64,000 bases of DNA from Faecalibacterium prausnitzii (lineage in GTDB: Bacteria; Bacillota; Clostridia; Oscillospirales; Ruminococcaceae), in the NCBI RefSeq assembly GCF_003287495.1, contig NZ_PRLE01000004.1:245017-309016 (forward strand), in the 5' to 3' direction. Both the position numbers and the translations under genes were made by a program. Every line of letters starts with the position of its first letter. Position 1 is the stretch's first letter. The notes under the pieces were generated by a model. It was not told where the DNA came from, did no database searches, and saw only the letters and a program-made list of their open reading frames with translations. Shown here one piece after another: positions 8,339-16,498 of the stretch.

Positions 8339-9373
8339 ATGCCCCGGCAAAGCCAAAACCAGAGCCCTGCCCCCTCCCGCAAAAAAGCCCTGCTCTCCGC
8401 AGCCATCCTGCTGGCCCTGACGGGCGTGCTCATCCTGCTGTTCCAGGATCACTGGGCCGAGATCTCCGCCGCGCTGGCCCAGCTTTCCCTCGGACAGGTA
8501 GCACTGGTGCTGGCGCTGGGCATCACCTACCCGCTTTTGGAGGGTGTGGCCAGCTGGCTCATCGTGCGCAGCCGCCTGCCCGGCTTTACCCTGCGGCACG
8601 GCATCGACAACGCATGGATGGGCACGTTTGGCAACGTCATCTGTCTGGGGGCCGGAGCGGTGCCCATGCAGACCTACTACCTCCACCGCTGCGGGCTGGG
8701 GCTTGGCCCCGGCGTGGGGCTGATGACCCTGCAATACGTCTTCCATAAGGCTGCCGTTCTGGTGTATGCCACGGTACTGCTGCTTTGGAACCGGCAGTGG
8801 TTCACGGCCCACGCCACTGGCGTTTTGAGCTACCTGCCCGCCGCCTACACGGTGGTGGCCGGGGTCATCCTGGGGCTGGTGCTCCTCTGCACCGCCCCGC
8901 TGGTGCAGAGCCTTGCCCGCAGGGCTCTGGGCCTGCTGCCCAAGACGGAGAAATGGCAGGCCCGCCGGGAGAGCTGGCAGACCCAGCTGGACACCCTGAG
9001 CGAAGAGAGCCGCCACCTGCTGACAGAAAAATCCCGCTGCCTGAAAATTTTCGCGGTCCATCTCTGCAAGCTTTTTTTGATGTACACCATCCCTTCCTTC
9101 TGCCTGCGGTTCATGGGGCTTTCCAGCGCTCTGAGTTTCGGGCAGGTGCAGCTGCTCACCGCGCTGATGCTCTTCCTCTCCAACGCTCTGCCCAATGTGG
9201 CCGGCATGGGCTCCATTGAGACGGCATTCCTGCTGGTATTCGGCGCGTTCCTCACCCGGGGCGAGACGATGAGTGTCCTGATGCTCTTCCGGATCGCGAC
9301 CTATTATGTCGTGGTGGCCGTGAGCGCCGTGGGCTTCTTCTTTGCCCAAAAGAATGCCAAAAAATTGGGATAA
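8339..9373 (+). CDS. Flippase-like integral membrane protein (LPG synthase TM / UPF0104 family)
   Basis: A 344-residue protein with a short basic, Ser/Pro/Gln-rich N-terminus, then about eight hydrophobic helices. The pattern G-A-G-A-V-P-M-Q-T-Y-Y-L in the third segment and N-A-L-P-N-V-A-G-M-G-S-I-E-T-A near residue 290 are typical of the lysylphosphatidylglycerol synthetase membrane domain / UPF0104 family, whose members flip or present lipids. The catalytic aminoacyl-transfer domain of MprF is absent, as in most stand-alone UPF0104 proteins. ATG at 8339 has GAAAGGAG upstream; an earlier in-frame Met lies before the promoter. It follows a glycan operon but has its own promoter and terminator. 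Confidence 0.78.
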   Translation: MPRQSQNQSPAPSRKKALLSAAILLALTGVLILLFQDHWAEISAALAQLSLGQVALVLALGITYPLLEGVASWLIVRSRLPGFTLRHGIDNAWMGTFGNVICLGAGAVPMQTYYLHRCGLGLGPGVGLMTLQYVFHKAAVLVYATVLLLWNRQWFTAHATGVLSYLPAAYTVVAGVILGLVLLCTAPLVQSLARRALGLLPKTEKWQARRESWQTQLDTLSEESRHLLTEKSRCLKIFAVHLCKLFLMYTIPSFCLRFMGLSSALSFGQVQLLTALMLFLSNALPNVAGMGSIETAFLLVFGAFLTRGETMSVLMLFRIATYYVVVAVSAVGFFFAQKNAKKLG

Positions 9374-9382
9374 GACGCACAA

Positions 9383-9432
9383 AAAGCCAGCCTCTGACCG
9401 GAACGTTCCGGCCGGAGGCTGGCTTTGGTTTT
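9383..9432 (+). terminator. Intrinsic terminator after the flippase-like gene
   Basis: A 12-bp outer stem (9383-9394 with 9415-9426) encloses a second stem (CCGGAA/TTCCGG), followed by GGTTTT. Confidence 0.82.
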
Positions 9433-9446
9433 GGGGGACGAAAGGA

Positions 9447-9482
9447 CAAAAGAAAAGCGTCCCGGATCATTCCGAGACGCTT
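9447..9482 (-). terminator. Terminator of the initiator tRNA gene
   Basis: On the minus strand AAGCGTC and GACGCTT pair around an inner CGG/CCG stem and are followed by TTTTCTTTT. It lies immediately downstream of the tRNA. Confidence 0.75.
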
Positions 9483-9484
9483 GG

Positions 9485-9561
<77 letters not shown>

Positions 9562-9653
9562 ATATTTACTTGTCCGCGTCAGCCGCTCGCTGACTGCTCA
9601 AGTATAATACCACAACACCGGGTGGATGTCAAGCATTTTTGAAAAGAAAAATC

Positions 9654-10814
9654 TTACTTTTGCTTTTTGTGCTTCGGGTGGCGCGCTTTATAGAAGATCA
9701 CGCCGCAGACAGCGCCCACTACGATGAACGGCCAGTGGCCCACCAGGAAGACCGCCGCGCTCTGCACCGTCTCCACAAAGCCGGACCAGCCCTCCCGCAG
9801 GGCGTTCTGGATGCGGGAGCCAAAGCCCTCCTCCACGGGGGTATAGGTCTGCACCTCTTCCAGCGAGAGGTAGACGGTGCAGCACTCCACCTGGCGGCTG
9901 TACCAGTCCAGCTGGCTCTGATAGCTTTCCAGCTGGTACTGCACATCGCTCAGGGAGGACTCGATCTGAAGCAGGTCGGAGAGGTTATCCGCGCTGGCTT
10001 TCAGCTCCTGCAGACGGGCGCGCTGTTCTTTCAGACTGTCCAGCCGGGCCTCGATGTCCATATACTGGGTGGTGACATCCTCGGCCTGCTGGCTCTTGTA
10101 GGTCACATTGCCCGTTGCGGCCACGGCAGCGAGGAAACTCTCATAATTTTCCTGCGGGACCCGGAGGGTCAGGCTGAGGCTCCGGCGGCTGCCGCTGTTG
10201 GCGTACTCGTCGCTGGACTCCATATAGCCGCCGGCTTCCGCCAGCGCGGCATCCAGCGCGGTGCGGGCTGCGTCGTAATCCTTGCTTTCCAGCGTCAGGT
10301 TGGCCGTGTAGATGATCTTGCTGCTCTCCGCGGCGTGAGCACTCTCCCCGGCGCTCTCCAGCTCCCCGCTGGTCAGCACCGCCGTGCCGGTATCCGCGCC
10401 GCCTGCGGCGGCGCTGCTTTCGTTCATGGCATCGTCGGCCACGGCCGGGGCGCTGGCCATGGCATAAGAAGAAACAGAGTTTTCCATGCTGAAACCGGTG
10501 TCCTCCCGGGAAGAAAATGTGGCCGGGCCGGACGATTTGGCCCCTCCCACCCCGATGACTCCCAGATGGAGCACGGAAGCCGCACCACCTGCCACCACGC
10601 AGAACGCCGCGCAGGCAGCCAGCCCTTTCCACACACGACTGCCGGGAAAGTGGAGCGCCTTTTTGTGGGCAGGCACTTCCGGCTGTTTCCGCGTGACGGT
10701 TTTTGCAGCAGGAACCGAGACGGCCTGCTGGCTCTGCATGGCCAGCAGCTTTGCCTTTAAATCATCCGAGGCATGGAGGTCATCGACCTCCATCTTATAT
10801 TCAAACCACCTCAT
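9654..10814 (-). CDS. DUF4349 membrane protein, probable partner of the ECF sigma factor
   Basis: A 386-residue protein with a cytoplasmic N-terminus of about 65 residues, one membrane helix (V-W-K-G-L-A-A-C-A-A-F-C-V-V), a Ser/Ala-rich linker, then a DUF4349 domain. The domain begins S-K-I-I-Y-T-A-N-L-T-L-E and includes the long coiled coil rich in Leu, Glu, Gln and Arg. A second membrane helix (F-I-V-V-G-A-V-C-G-V-I-F) closes the protein. The ATG at 10814 lies inside the last codons of the sigma factor gene (14-base overlap), so the two are translationally coupled. By position and topology the N-terminus may hold the sigma factor at the membrane; this is inference, since no ZAS zinc motif is visible. 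Confidence 0.78.
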   Translation of the reverse strand: MRWFEYKMEVDDLHASDDLKAKLLAMQSQQAVSVPAAKTVTRKQPEVPAHKKALHFPGSRVWKGLAACAAFCVVAGGAASVLHLGVIGVGGAKSSGPATFSSREDTGFSMENSVSSYAMASAPAVADDAMNESSAAAGGADTGTAVLTSGELESAGESAHAAESSKIIYTANLTLESKDYDAARTALDAALAEAGGYMESSDEYANSGSRRSLSLTLRVPQENYESFLAAVAATGNVTYKSQQAEDVTTQYMDIEARLDSLKEQRARLQELKASADNLSDLLQIESSLSDVQYQLESYQSQLDWYSRQVECCTVYLSLEEVQTYTPVEEGFGSRIQNALREGWSGFVETVQSAAVFLVGHWPFIVVGAVCGVIFYKARHPKHKKQK

Positions 10815-11292
10815 CCTCGATCTCCTCCTTCAGCATCGTATGTAACTGTGCCCGCGCCCGCCGCAGCCAGCTCAGCACCGTGTTGGTGGGGGCGCCCAGC
10901 ATCCGCCCCACCTCCGCCGCCGTGTAGCCCTCATAATAATGGAGGTAAATGGCGTTGCGGTAATTTTCGGGCAGAGAGCGCACGGCGTCCAGCACGCTGC
11001 CATCCTCAAAGGCATCCGGGGCAGGCAGGTTCTCGTCCAGCTCGGTGTCTTTCTGGTGGGCAGCGCGGGTCAGGTCGTGGCAGCGGTTGATGGCCACCCG
11101 CAGCAGCCAGGCCTTGAGATGCTCCTCACTCTCAAAGCGGCCGCTGTAGTTCAGCAGCTTTTCAAATACATCCTGCACCACATCCTCCGCATCGGCGGTG
11201 CAGCTGCAATTGTGCATGGCGGCACGGAACACCGTGTCGCTGTATCGCTGCACGGCCAGCGCAAAAACTTCATTTTTGGATAGCTGTCCCAT
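10801..11292 (-). CDS. ECF-type RNA polymerase sigma factor
   Basis: A 163-residue sigma-70 family protein of the extracytoplasmic-function size class. Region 2 is seen in D-A-E-D-V-V-Q-D-V-F-E-K-L-L and H-L-K-A-W-L-L-R-V-A-I-N-R-C, and region 4 in L-P-E-N-Y-R-N-A-I-Y-L-H-Y-Y-E-G-Y-T-A-A-E-V-G-R-M-L-G followed by V-L-S-W-L-R-R-A-R. I chose ATG 11292, ten bases after AAAGGAG; ATG 11301 is one base from that site. The overlapping downstream gene encodes a membrane protein that may act as its anti-sigma. A candidate extended -10 promoter lies about 170 bases upstream. Confidence 0.88.
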   Translation of the reverse strand: MGQLSKNEVFALAVQRYSDTVFRAAMHNCSCTADAEDVVQDVFEKLLNYSGRFESEEHLKAWLLRVAINRCHDLTRAAHQKDTELDENLPAPDAFEDGSVLDAVRSLPENYRNAIYLHYYEGYTAAEVGRMLGAPTNTVLSWLRRARAQLHTMLKEEIEDEVV

Positions 11293-11468
11293 AATTCGCA
11301 TACTCCTTTGACACCCCGGCACCCGGGGGCTCGATGGATTCTGATTCGGTACTTGGGGGACATTTCGCTCATTACACGGTTGAGCGGCCCCGATTATTGC
11401 AGGAAACGCACAAAATTTTTCCAGTGCGCCCCGGCCCGCCCGTATTCTTCGGCAGGCCCGGTACGCAA

Positions 11469-11477
11469 AGTATAACA
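11469..11477 (-). promoter_or_regulatory. Candidate extended -10 promoter of the sigma factor operon
   Basis: On the minus strand TGTTATACT (11477-11469) forms an extended -10 element. The -35 region is poor. The transcript would have a leader of about 170 bases, in which I see only a GC-rich hairpin close to the ribosome site. Confidence 0.4.
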
Positions 11478-11487
11478 TGAACACGCG

Positions 11488-11531
11488 CAAAACAAAAGAG
11501 CCATTTGTCCGAATTCCGAACAAATGGCTCT
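11488..11531 (-). terminator. Terminator after the argF-linked hypothetical gene
   Basis: The arms AGAGCCATTTGT and ACAAATGGCTCT pair around a GAATTC-centred palindrome; on the minus strand they are followed by TTTTGTTTTG. Confidence 0.85.
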
Positions 11532-11555
11532 GGTAGATTTTAGGGTACGCTCTCC

Positions 11556-12131
11556 TCAGCGGCGGTAGACCCGCTGGAACAAGGCCACCCGCTCCGCCAG
11601 GAATGTTTCCACTCTCGGGTGGTGCAGCCAGCGCTTGCCCTCCGTCCGTTCCACCAGCCGCCGCCCCAGCGCGGCGGGGTCCGTGTCGATGGCCTCCACG
11701 TCCTGCATGGTCAGGGTGAGCGTCAGTGCCGCCGGAGTGTCCGGCAACGGCGGGAGCGGGTCTTCCCACACAAAGGGCGGCAGCAGCTGTACCGCAAACA
11801 CGGTGCGGGTGCACTCCTCCGTCAGCAGCAGCGCCGCCGGGGCCCCGTCCGGCATCACATGCAGGCTGCTGTAGAGCAGCTGCAAATGCCCCGGGGCCAG
11901 CAGCCGGGTCATGCCCTCCCCTGCCGTGGAAGAAAGGGTCAGGTACTCCGCCGCCTCATCCGCATAAACGCGCCGGGCCGGGGCCTGAAAGCCCGCGTAC
12001 AGGGCAGGCAGCGCAAAGCTGCCCTCTTTGTCCAGCGCGTGCTGCAACGCAAGGTAAAACTCGGTCAGCGGGTGGTTCGGGTCCGGCTGCGGCATCCCGA
12101 AATCCGGCCGGGAGACATGTCCGCCGCCCAT
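11556..12131 (-). CDS. Hypothetical protein co-translated with argF
   Basis: A 191-residue soluble protein that I do not recognise. Its start codon overlaps the argF stop codon by one base (TGATG), so it is very probably translated by re-initiation and made with ArgF. The sequence is rich in Leu, Pro and Ala, with P-P-F-V-W-E-D-P-L-P-P-L-P-D-T-P near residue 120 and a basic C-terminus; no catalytic motif or membrane segment is obvious. A terminator follows. The tight link suggests a link to arginine/ornithine metabolism, but nothing in the sequence itself proves that. Confidence 0.65.
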   Translation of the reverse strand: MGGGHVSRPDFGMPQPDPNHPLTEFYLALQHALDKEGSFALPALYAGFQAPARRVYADEAAEYLTLSSTAGEGMTRLLAPGHLQLLYSSLHVMPDGAPAALLLTEECTRTVFAVQLLPPFVWEDPLPPLPDTPAALTLTLTMQDVEAIDTDPAALGRRLVERTEGKRWLHHPRVETFLAERVALFQRVYRR

Positions 12132-13126
12132 CAGGCCTCGTAGCCCAGCGTCGCCGCCATAACAGCCTTGATGGTGTGCATCCGGTTCTCCGCCTCGTCA
12201 AAGACGATGCTCTGGGGACCCTCAAAGACCTCGTCCGTCACTTCCATGGCGTCGCGGCCAAAACGCTCGCCCATCTCCTTGCCCACGGTGGTCTTGTGGT
12301 CGTGGTAAGCGGGCAGGCAGTGCATGAACACGGCCTTGGGGCCTGCAATCTTCATGAGCTCCTGGTTGATCTGGTAAGCGGCCAGGTCGTTGATCCGCTC
12401 GGCCCAAACTTCCACCGGCTCTCCCATGGAGACCCAGACGTCGGTATACAGCACGTCGGCCCCCTTGGCGGCCACGGCGGGGTCCTCCTCAAAGCGGAGG
12501 GTCGCACCCGTCTCTGCCGCAATGGCCTCACACTGGGCCACGAGAGCCGGGTCCGGCTGGTACTTCTTGGGGGCGCAGGCCGTAAAGTGGAGACCCATCT
12601 TGGCGCAGCCCACCATCAGGCTGTTGCCCATGTTATAGCGGGCGTCCCCGAAGTAGACAAAGTGGATGCCTTTCAGCTTGCCGAAGTGCTCCCGGATGGT
12701 GAGGAAGTCCGCGAGGATCTGGGTGGGATGGAACTCGTTGGTCAGGCCGTTCCAGACCGGGACACCTGCATATTTTGCCAGGTCTTCCACGATCTCCTGC
12801 CCATAGCCGCGGTACTCGATGCCGTCAAACATCCGGCCCAGCACCCGGGCGGTATCCGCAATGGACTCCTTTTTGCCGATCTGGCTGCCCGACGGGTCCA
12901 GATAAGTGACCTGCATTCCCAGGTCATGGGCAGCGACCTCAAAGCTGCAGCGGGTGCGGGTGGAGGTCTTCTCAAAGATCAGGGCAATGTTCTTGCCGTG
13001 GAGTTTATCATGCGGGATGCCGGCCTTTTTCTTGGCCTTGAGGTCCGCGGCCAGATCAAGCAGCTGCTCGATCTCCGCCGGGGTGTAATCCAGAAGCTTC
13101 AGAAAGCTGCGGTTTTTCAGGCTCAT
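12131..13126 (-). CDS. argF: Ornithine carbamoyltransferase
   Basis: A 331-residue enzyme that makes citrulline from ornithine and carbamoyl phosphate in arginine synthesis (or the reverse in the deiminase pathway). The carbamoyl-phosphate loop S-T-R-T-R is at residues 55-59, followed by H-P-T-Q and the ornithine/catalytic H-C-L-P-A motif. The length is normal for the family. No other arginine genes are next to it, so it appears to be an isolated arg gene; the single downstream partner is the unknown protein with an overlapping start. A SigA promoter and an ARG-box-like operator precede it, which favours a biosynthetic, arginine-repressed role. Confidence 0.95.
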   Translation of the reverse strand: MSLKNRSFLKLLDYTPAEIEQLLDLAADLKAKKKAGIPHDKLHGKNIALIFEKTSTRTRCSFEVAAHDLGMQVTYLDPSGSQIGKKESIADTARVLGRMFDGIEYRGYGQEIVEDLAKYAGVPVWNGLTNEFHPTQILADFLTIREHFGKLKGIHFVYFGDARYNMGNSLMVGCAKMGLHFTACAPKKYQPDPALVAQCEAIAAETGATLRFEEDPAVAAKGADVLYTDVWVSMGEPVEVWAERINDLAAYQINQELMKIAGPKAVFMHCLPAYHDHKTTVGKEMGERFGRDAMEVTDEVFEGPQSIVFDEAENRMHTIKAVMAATLGYEA

Positions 13127-13153
13127 TGTATATTTACCTTTCTATACGCAAAT

Positions 13154-13181
13154 TTATGAATTTTTATGCGAATCGTTATGC
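13154..13181 (-). promoter_or_regulatory. ARG-box-like operator of argF
   Basis: Two adjacent imperfect copies of an ArgR half-site pattern are seen on the minus strand: GCATAACGATTC then GCATAAAAATTCAT. The Bacillus-type ARG box centres on TGAAT-AT-rich-ATTCA. The sites lie just downstream of the -10 box, where a repressor would block initiation. Confidence 0.45.
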
Positions 13182-13184
13182 CTT

Positions 13185-13213
13185 ATTATATAGCAGGTAA
13201 GATTACAGGTCAA
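13185..13213 (-). promoter_or_regulatory. SigA promoter of argF
   Basis: On the minus strand TTGACC (13213-13208), 17 bases and TATAAT (13190-13185). The -35 box lies inside the last codons of the upstream deaminase gene. Confidence 0.75.
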
Positions 13214-13682
13214 GATTTATTTTCCGGCCGCTGGCCTGATAGGGAGTCAGACGAACGCCCGCTTTTTTGAACATGAACCGCGCTGCCACACTGGAATCCG
13301 TATCGTGGTATTTATCGCTGTAGTACACCACTTCCGAGATGCCGGACTGGATGATGGCCTTGGTGCACTCGTTGCAGGGGAAGAGGGTCACATACACCCG
13401 GGCACCTTTCAGGTTGTTGTGGGCACTGTTGAGGATGGCGTTGAGCTCCGCATGGCAGACGTACATATACTTGGTGTTCAGCGGGTCGCCCTCCCGCTCC
13501 CAGGGCATGGCGTCATCATCACAGCCGATGGGCATCCCGTTATAGCCCAGCGAGAGGATCTTGTTCTCCGGGCTGACGATGCAGGCCCCCACCTGGCTGC
13601 TTGGGTCCTTGGAGCGCATGGCGGTAAGCAGAGCGATGCCCATAAAATATTCATCCCAGTTGATGTAATCAGTGCGTTTCAT
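13203..13682 (-). CDS. Deoxycytidylate (dCMP) deaminase
   Basis: A 159-residue zinc enzyme of the cytidine deaminase superfamily that converts dCMP to dUMP for thymidylate synthesis. The zinc ligands and proton shuttle are visible as H77-A-E79 and P-C103-N-E-C106. The opening W-D-E-Y-F-M-G-I-A-L-L-T and the G-Y-N-G-M-P-I-G-C block are characteristic of dCMP deaminases and the related ComEB proteins. The start follows AAAGGAGA. The gene is alone on its transcript; the argF promoter begins in its 3' end. It could also be named comEB by homology, but no competence genes are close by. Confidence 0.93.
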   Translation of the reverse strand: MKRTDYINWDEYFMGIALLTAMRSKDPSSQVGACIVSPENKILSLGYNGMPIGCDDDAMPWEREGDPLNTKYMYVCHAELNAILNSAHNNLKGARVYVTLFPCNECTKAIIQSGISEVVYYSDKYHDTDSSVAARFMFKKAGVRLTPYQASGRKINLDL

Positions 13683-13730
13683 AACATGTCTCCTTTGGTT
13701 CTAAATGCCCCGTCCAGGCTTGGTCCAGGC

Positions 13731-13759
13731 TTGACAGCATACGAGAAATCGACTATACT
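13731..13759 (+). promoter_or_regulatory. Strong SigA promoter for a non-coding transcript
   Basis: TTGACA (13731-13736), 17 bases, TATACT (13754-13759). No gene starts between this promoter and the terminator that ends at 13855. Confidence 0.75.
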
Positions 13760-13765
13760 ACAAAC

Positions 13766-13855
13766 AGAAAAGGCGCTGTCCGCAATGGTCAGCTCCTCCT
13801 CGGCTTAGTCAAAAAGAATGACCGCTTGCTTGGAAGGCTTTGGGCGGTCTTTTTT
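13766..13855 (+). ncRNA. Candidate small RNA, about 90 bases
   Basis: The segment is framed by a near-consensus promoter and an intrinsic terminator (GACCGC 13820-13825 with GCGGTC 13844-13849, then T6). It contains only a seven-codon reading frame, ATG 13783 to TAG. The 3' part resembles the tails of small type I toxin transcripts found in gut Firmicutes, so it may be a degenerate toxin locus, or a regulatory RNA. No Rfam class is recognised. Confidence 0.5.
13820..13855 (+). terminator. Intrinsic terminator of the candidate small RNA
   Basis: A six-base GC-rich stem (GACCGC/GCGGTC), an inner partial stem and a run of six T residues. Confidence 0.75.
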
Positions 13856-14036
13856 GTTACAGAATAACATAAAAAGATTCAAAATTCAACGCAAACAGCA
13901 TCCATGCGTCCACCGGCGCACGGGTGCTTTTTTCTTTTGGCGTTTTACAATCAATTTTCGCCACGTCCAGTCAATATGCACAAAACCATCTCCGGAAGTT
14001 TGGCAGGGAGAAGAAAGATTTTTTCAAGCAATCTAT

Positions 14037-14064
14037 TTGAAAATTGCTTTGAGTGTGGTATTAT
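14037..14064 (+). promoter_or_regulatory. Probable promoter of the EF-G-like gene
   Basis: TTGAAA (14037-14042), 16 bases, TATTAT (14059-14064). It lies 66 bases before the start codon in the 275-base gap after the small RNA terminator, in which nothing else is apparent. Confidence 0.55.
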
Positions 14065-14130
14065 CTCTGTAAAATATGCCACAAAAGCGGAGAGAATGCT
14101 CCGTGCGGCGGAAAGAGGGAAAAAACCGAT

Positions 14131-16215
14131 ATGAAATACGCAAGCAACAACATCCGCAATATCTTGATTGCAGGCCATGCCGGCAGCGGCAAAACAACGC
14201 TGACTGAGGCATTGGTCTATTTTTCGGGCGCAGCAGAGCGTATGGGCCGTGTCGAGGACGGCACCACGGTTTCGGACTTTGACCCTGAAGAAGCAAAGCG
14301 CAAAGCCAGCCTGTCGGCATCGGTCGTTCCGGTGGAATATGAGGGCATCAAGTACAACCTCATCGACGCGCCGGGCCTGTTCGATTTTGAGGCGGGCGAG
14401 TATGAGGGCATCCGCGCGGCAGAGAGCGTGCTGGTCTGCGTGTCCGGCCGCAGCGGCGTGACCGTTGGCGCGGAAAAGGCGTTCCAGCTGGCCCGCAAGA
14501 ACGGCAAGGCCACCATGGTCTTCGTCTCCAAGTGCGATCTGGAAAACGCCAACTACTTCAAGATCCTCGAGGATATGAAGATCAAGTTCGGCTCCACCGT
14601 CTGCCCCTGCGTCGTCCCGGCCAAGCTGGACGACGGCACCCCCGTTTACATCAACCTGTTCAGCCAGAAAGCCTTTAAGTATGAGGGCGGCAAGCAGATC
14701 CAGGTGGACCTGCCCGACATCGGCCACCGCTTCCAGGGCCTGATCGAAGCCATGAGCGAGGCGATCGCTGAGACCGATGATGAGCTGATGGAGAAGTTCT
14801 TCGGCGGCGAACCGTTCACCACTGAGGAGATCGTTGAGGGAATGCGCAAGGGCGTCAAGGACGGCCTCATCACCCCCGTCTTCTGCGGCAGCGCCGTCAA
14901 TCTGCAGGCACTGGATATGCTGCTGTACAACATGCACAAGCTGCTGCCCAGCCCGGCACATGACGCTTTCATTCTGGCTGAGAACACCAACGGCGAGCCC
15001 GTGGAGCTGCACTGCACCGAGGAGGAGCCCACCGCCGCTTATGTCTTCAAGACCGTGGCTGACCCGTTCGTGGGCAAACTGAGCTACCTGCGTGTCATCA
15101 GCGGCAAAGTGACGGCTGGTGAGCCCCTGACCAACGCCCGCACCGGCGAAGTCGAGAAGATCAGCAAGCCGCTCACCGTCATCGGCAAGAAGCAGGTGGA
15201 CGCGGACGGCATCGGCGCCGGTGATATCGGCGCGGTCGCAAAGCTGGTCTCCGCCAAGACCGGCGACACCCTCTGCGACGCCTCCCGTGTGGTCAAAATG
15301 CCCGCTCCTGTCTTCCCGCTGCCCAGCCTGTTCATGGCTGTCACCGTGACCAAGAAAGGCGACGAGGGCAAGATCAGCAGCGCGCTGGCCCGCCTGATGG
15401 AAGAAGACCCCACCCTGAGCTATCTTAACAATGCCGAGACCCACCAGCAGATCATTGGTGGTCTGGGCGAGCAGCACCTGGATGTCGTCAAGGCCAAGCT
15501 GAAGAACAAGTTCGGCGTGGAGATCGGCCTGGAAGCACCCCGCATCGCTTACCGTGAATCCATCCGCAAGGCCTGCCAGAAGCAGGGCCGCCATAAGAAG
15601 CAGACCGGCGGCCACGGCCAGTTCGGTGATGTCGTGATCAACTTTGAGCCCTGCGACAGCGAGCAGGTCGTCTTTGAGGAAAAGGTCTTCGGCGGCAGCG
15701 TCCCCAAGAACTTCTTCCCGGCTGTCGAAAAGGGTGTCCGCCTTGCCGCCGAAAAGGGCGTGCTGGCCGGTTATCCCGTCGTGGGCCTGAAAGCCACCCT
15801 GCTGGACGGCAGCTACCACCCCGTGGACAGCTCCGAAATGGCCTTTATCATGGCCGCCAAGCTGGCCTATAAGGCTGCTATGCCCGAGGCAGGCCCCGTC
15901 ATTCTGGAGCCCATCCACACCCTGAAAGCGCATGTCCCCAACGACAACACCGGCGACATCATGGGCGACGTGACCAAGCGCCGCGGCCGTGTGCTGGGCA
16001 TGGAACCCGACGAAGACGGCTTGCAGACCATCATTGCCGAGGTGCCGCTGGCAGAACTGAGCAACTTCACCACGTTCATCCGGCAGACCACCCAGGGCCG
16101 CGGCTGGTTCACCACCGAGTTTGCCCGCTATGAGATCCTGCCCGAGAATCTGGTGCCCGCCGTGATCGAGCAGGCTAAGAAACTGGGCAATCTGGATGAG
16201 GCAGCAGACGACTGA
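14131..16215 (+). CDS. EF-G-like translational GTPase paralogue
   Basis: A 694-residue protein with all five EF-G domains, but with altered GTPase motifs. G1 is G-H-A-G-S-G-K-T (15-22) rather than A-H-I-D-A-G-K-T; G3 is D-A-P-G-L (79-83), lacking the catalytic His of D-T-P-G-H; G4 is S-K-C-D (133-136) rather than N-K-M-D. These changes mark the EF-G-like subfamily present beside the true fusA in many Clostridia and in Thermotoga. Its physiological role is not settled. A longer reading from 14053 would lie across the promoter leader; the start at 14131 fits the conserved M-K-x-Y-x-x-x-x-I-R-N opening. It is transcribed alone, ahead of greA-lysS. Confidence 0.88.
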   Translation: MKYASNNIRNILIAGHAGSGKTTLTEALVYFSGAAERMGRVEDGTTVSDFDPEEAKRKASLSASVVPVEYEGIKYNLIDAPGLFDFEAGEYEGIRAAESVLVCVSGRSGVTVGAEKAFQLARKNGKATMVFVSKCDLENANYFKILEDMKIKFGSTVCPCVVPAKLDDGTPVYINLFSQKAFKYEGGKQIQVDLPDIGHRFQGLIEAMSEAIAETDDELMEKFFGGEPFTTEEIVEGMRKGVKDGLITPVFCGSAVNLQALDMLLYNMHKLLPSPAHDAFILAENTNGEPVELHCTEEEPTAAYVFKTVADPFVGKLSYLRVISGKVTAGEPLTNARTGEVEKISKPLTVIGKKQVDADGIGAGDIGAVAKLVSAKTGDTLCDASRVVKMPAPVFPLPSLFMAVTVTKKGDEGKISSALARLMEEDPTLSYLNNAETHQQIIGGLGEQHLDVVKAKLKNKFGVEIGLEAPRIAYRESIRKACQKQGRHKKQTGGHGQFGDVVINFEPCDSEQVVFEEKVFGGSVPKNFFPAVEKGVRLAAEKGVLAGYPVVGLKATLLDGSYHPVDSSEMAFIMAAKLAYKAAMPEAGPVILEPIHTLKAHVPNDNTGDIMGDVTKRRGRVLGMEPDEDGLQTIIAEVPLAELSNFTTFIRQTTQGRGWFTTEFARYEILPENLVPAVIEQAKKLGNLDEAADD

Positions 16216-16235
16216 TTTTTCGATTTGCAATAAAA

Positions 16236-16292
16236 CCTCTCAGGCCGCGCGTTGGCGCGTCCAGCTCCCCTGCCAGGGGAGCCAATGAGAGG
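16236..16292. repeat. Dispersed palindromic repeat
   Basis: CCTCTC (16236-16241) and GAGAGG (16287-16292) enclose a GC-rich hairpin and the inner palindrome GCTCCCCTG-CCA-GGGGAGC. A related, degraded member lies at 57361-57436 in the other orientation. It resembles the short intergenic palindromes common in Faecalibacterium-type genomes. Confidence 0.6.
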
Positions 16293-16312
16293 AACCCTAA
16301 GACATCTCCAAG

Positions 16313-16349
16313 GCCCTGTCGGCACTTCCCTCTGTCGGCAGGGCTTTTT
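16313..16349 (+). terminator. Intrinsic terminator after the EF-G-like gene
   Basis: GCCCTG (16313-16318) pairs with CAGGGC (16339-16344), with further pairing of TCGGC-type bases inside; T5 follows. Confidence 0.75.
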
Positions 16350-16384
16350 CTTGCGTTTTTGCGCAGGCTGGGCGGGGTTTTTGG

Positions 16385-16413
16385 TTGACAACGCCCGGGG
16401 TTGCTATTATAAT
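16385..16413 (+). promoter_or_regulatory. Consensus SigA promoter of greA-lysS
   Basis: TTGACA (16385-16390), 17 bases, TATAAT (16408-16413): an exact match to the consensus. The leader is about 80 bases. Confidence 0.88.
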
Positions 16414-16498
16414 AAGAAAGTCAAAATGGCATTCGTGTGTGGTTTTGCGCCCTGTGCGCCCGGCTGCACCCAACAAATAGACAAGGAGAGATTCCCAA

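Noticed and set aside
13951..16230. A 759-codon minus-strand frame opposite the EF-G-like gene
   Set aside because: It is the codon-bias shadow of a gene whose homology is certain; no domain and no ribosome site.
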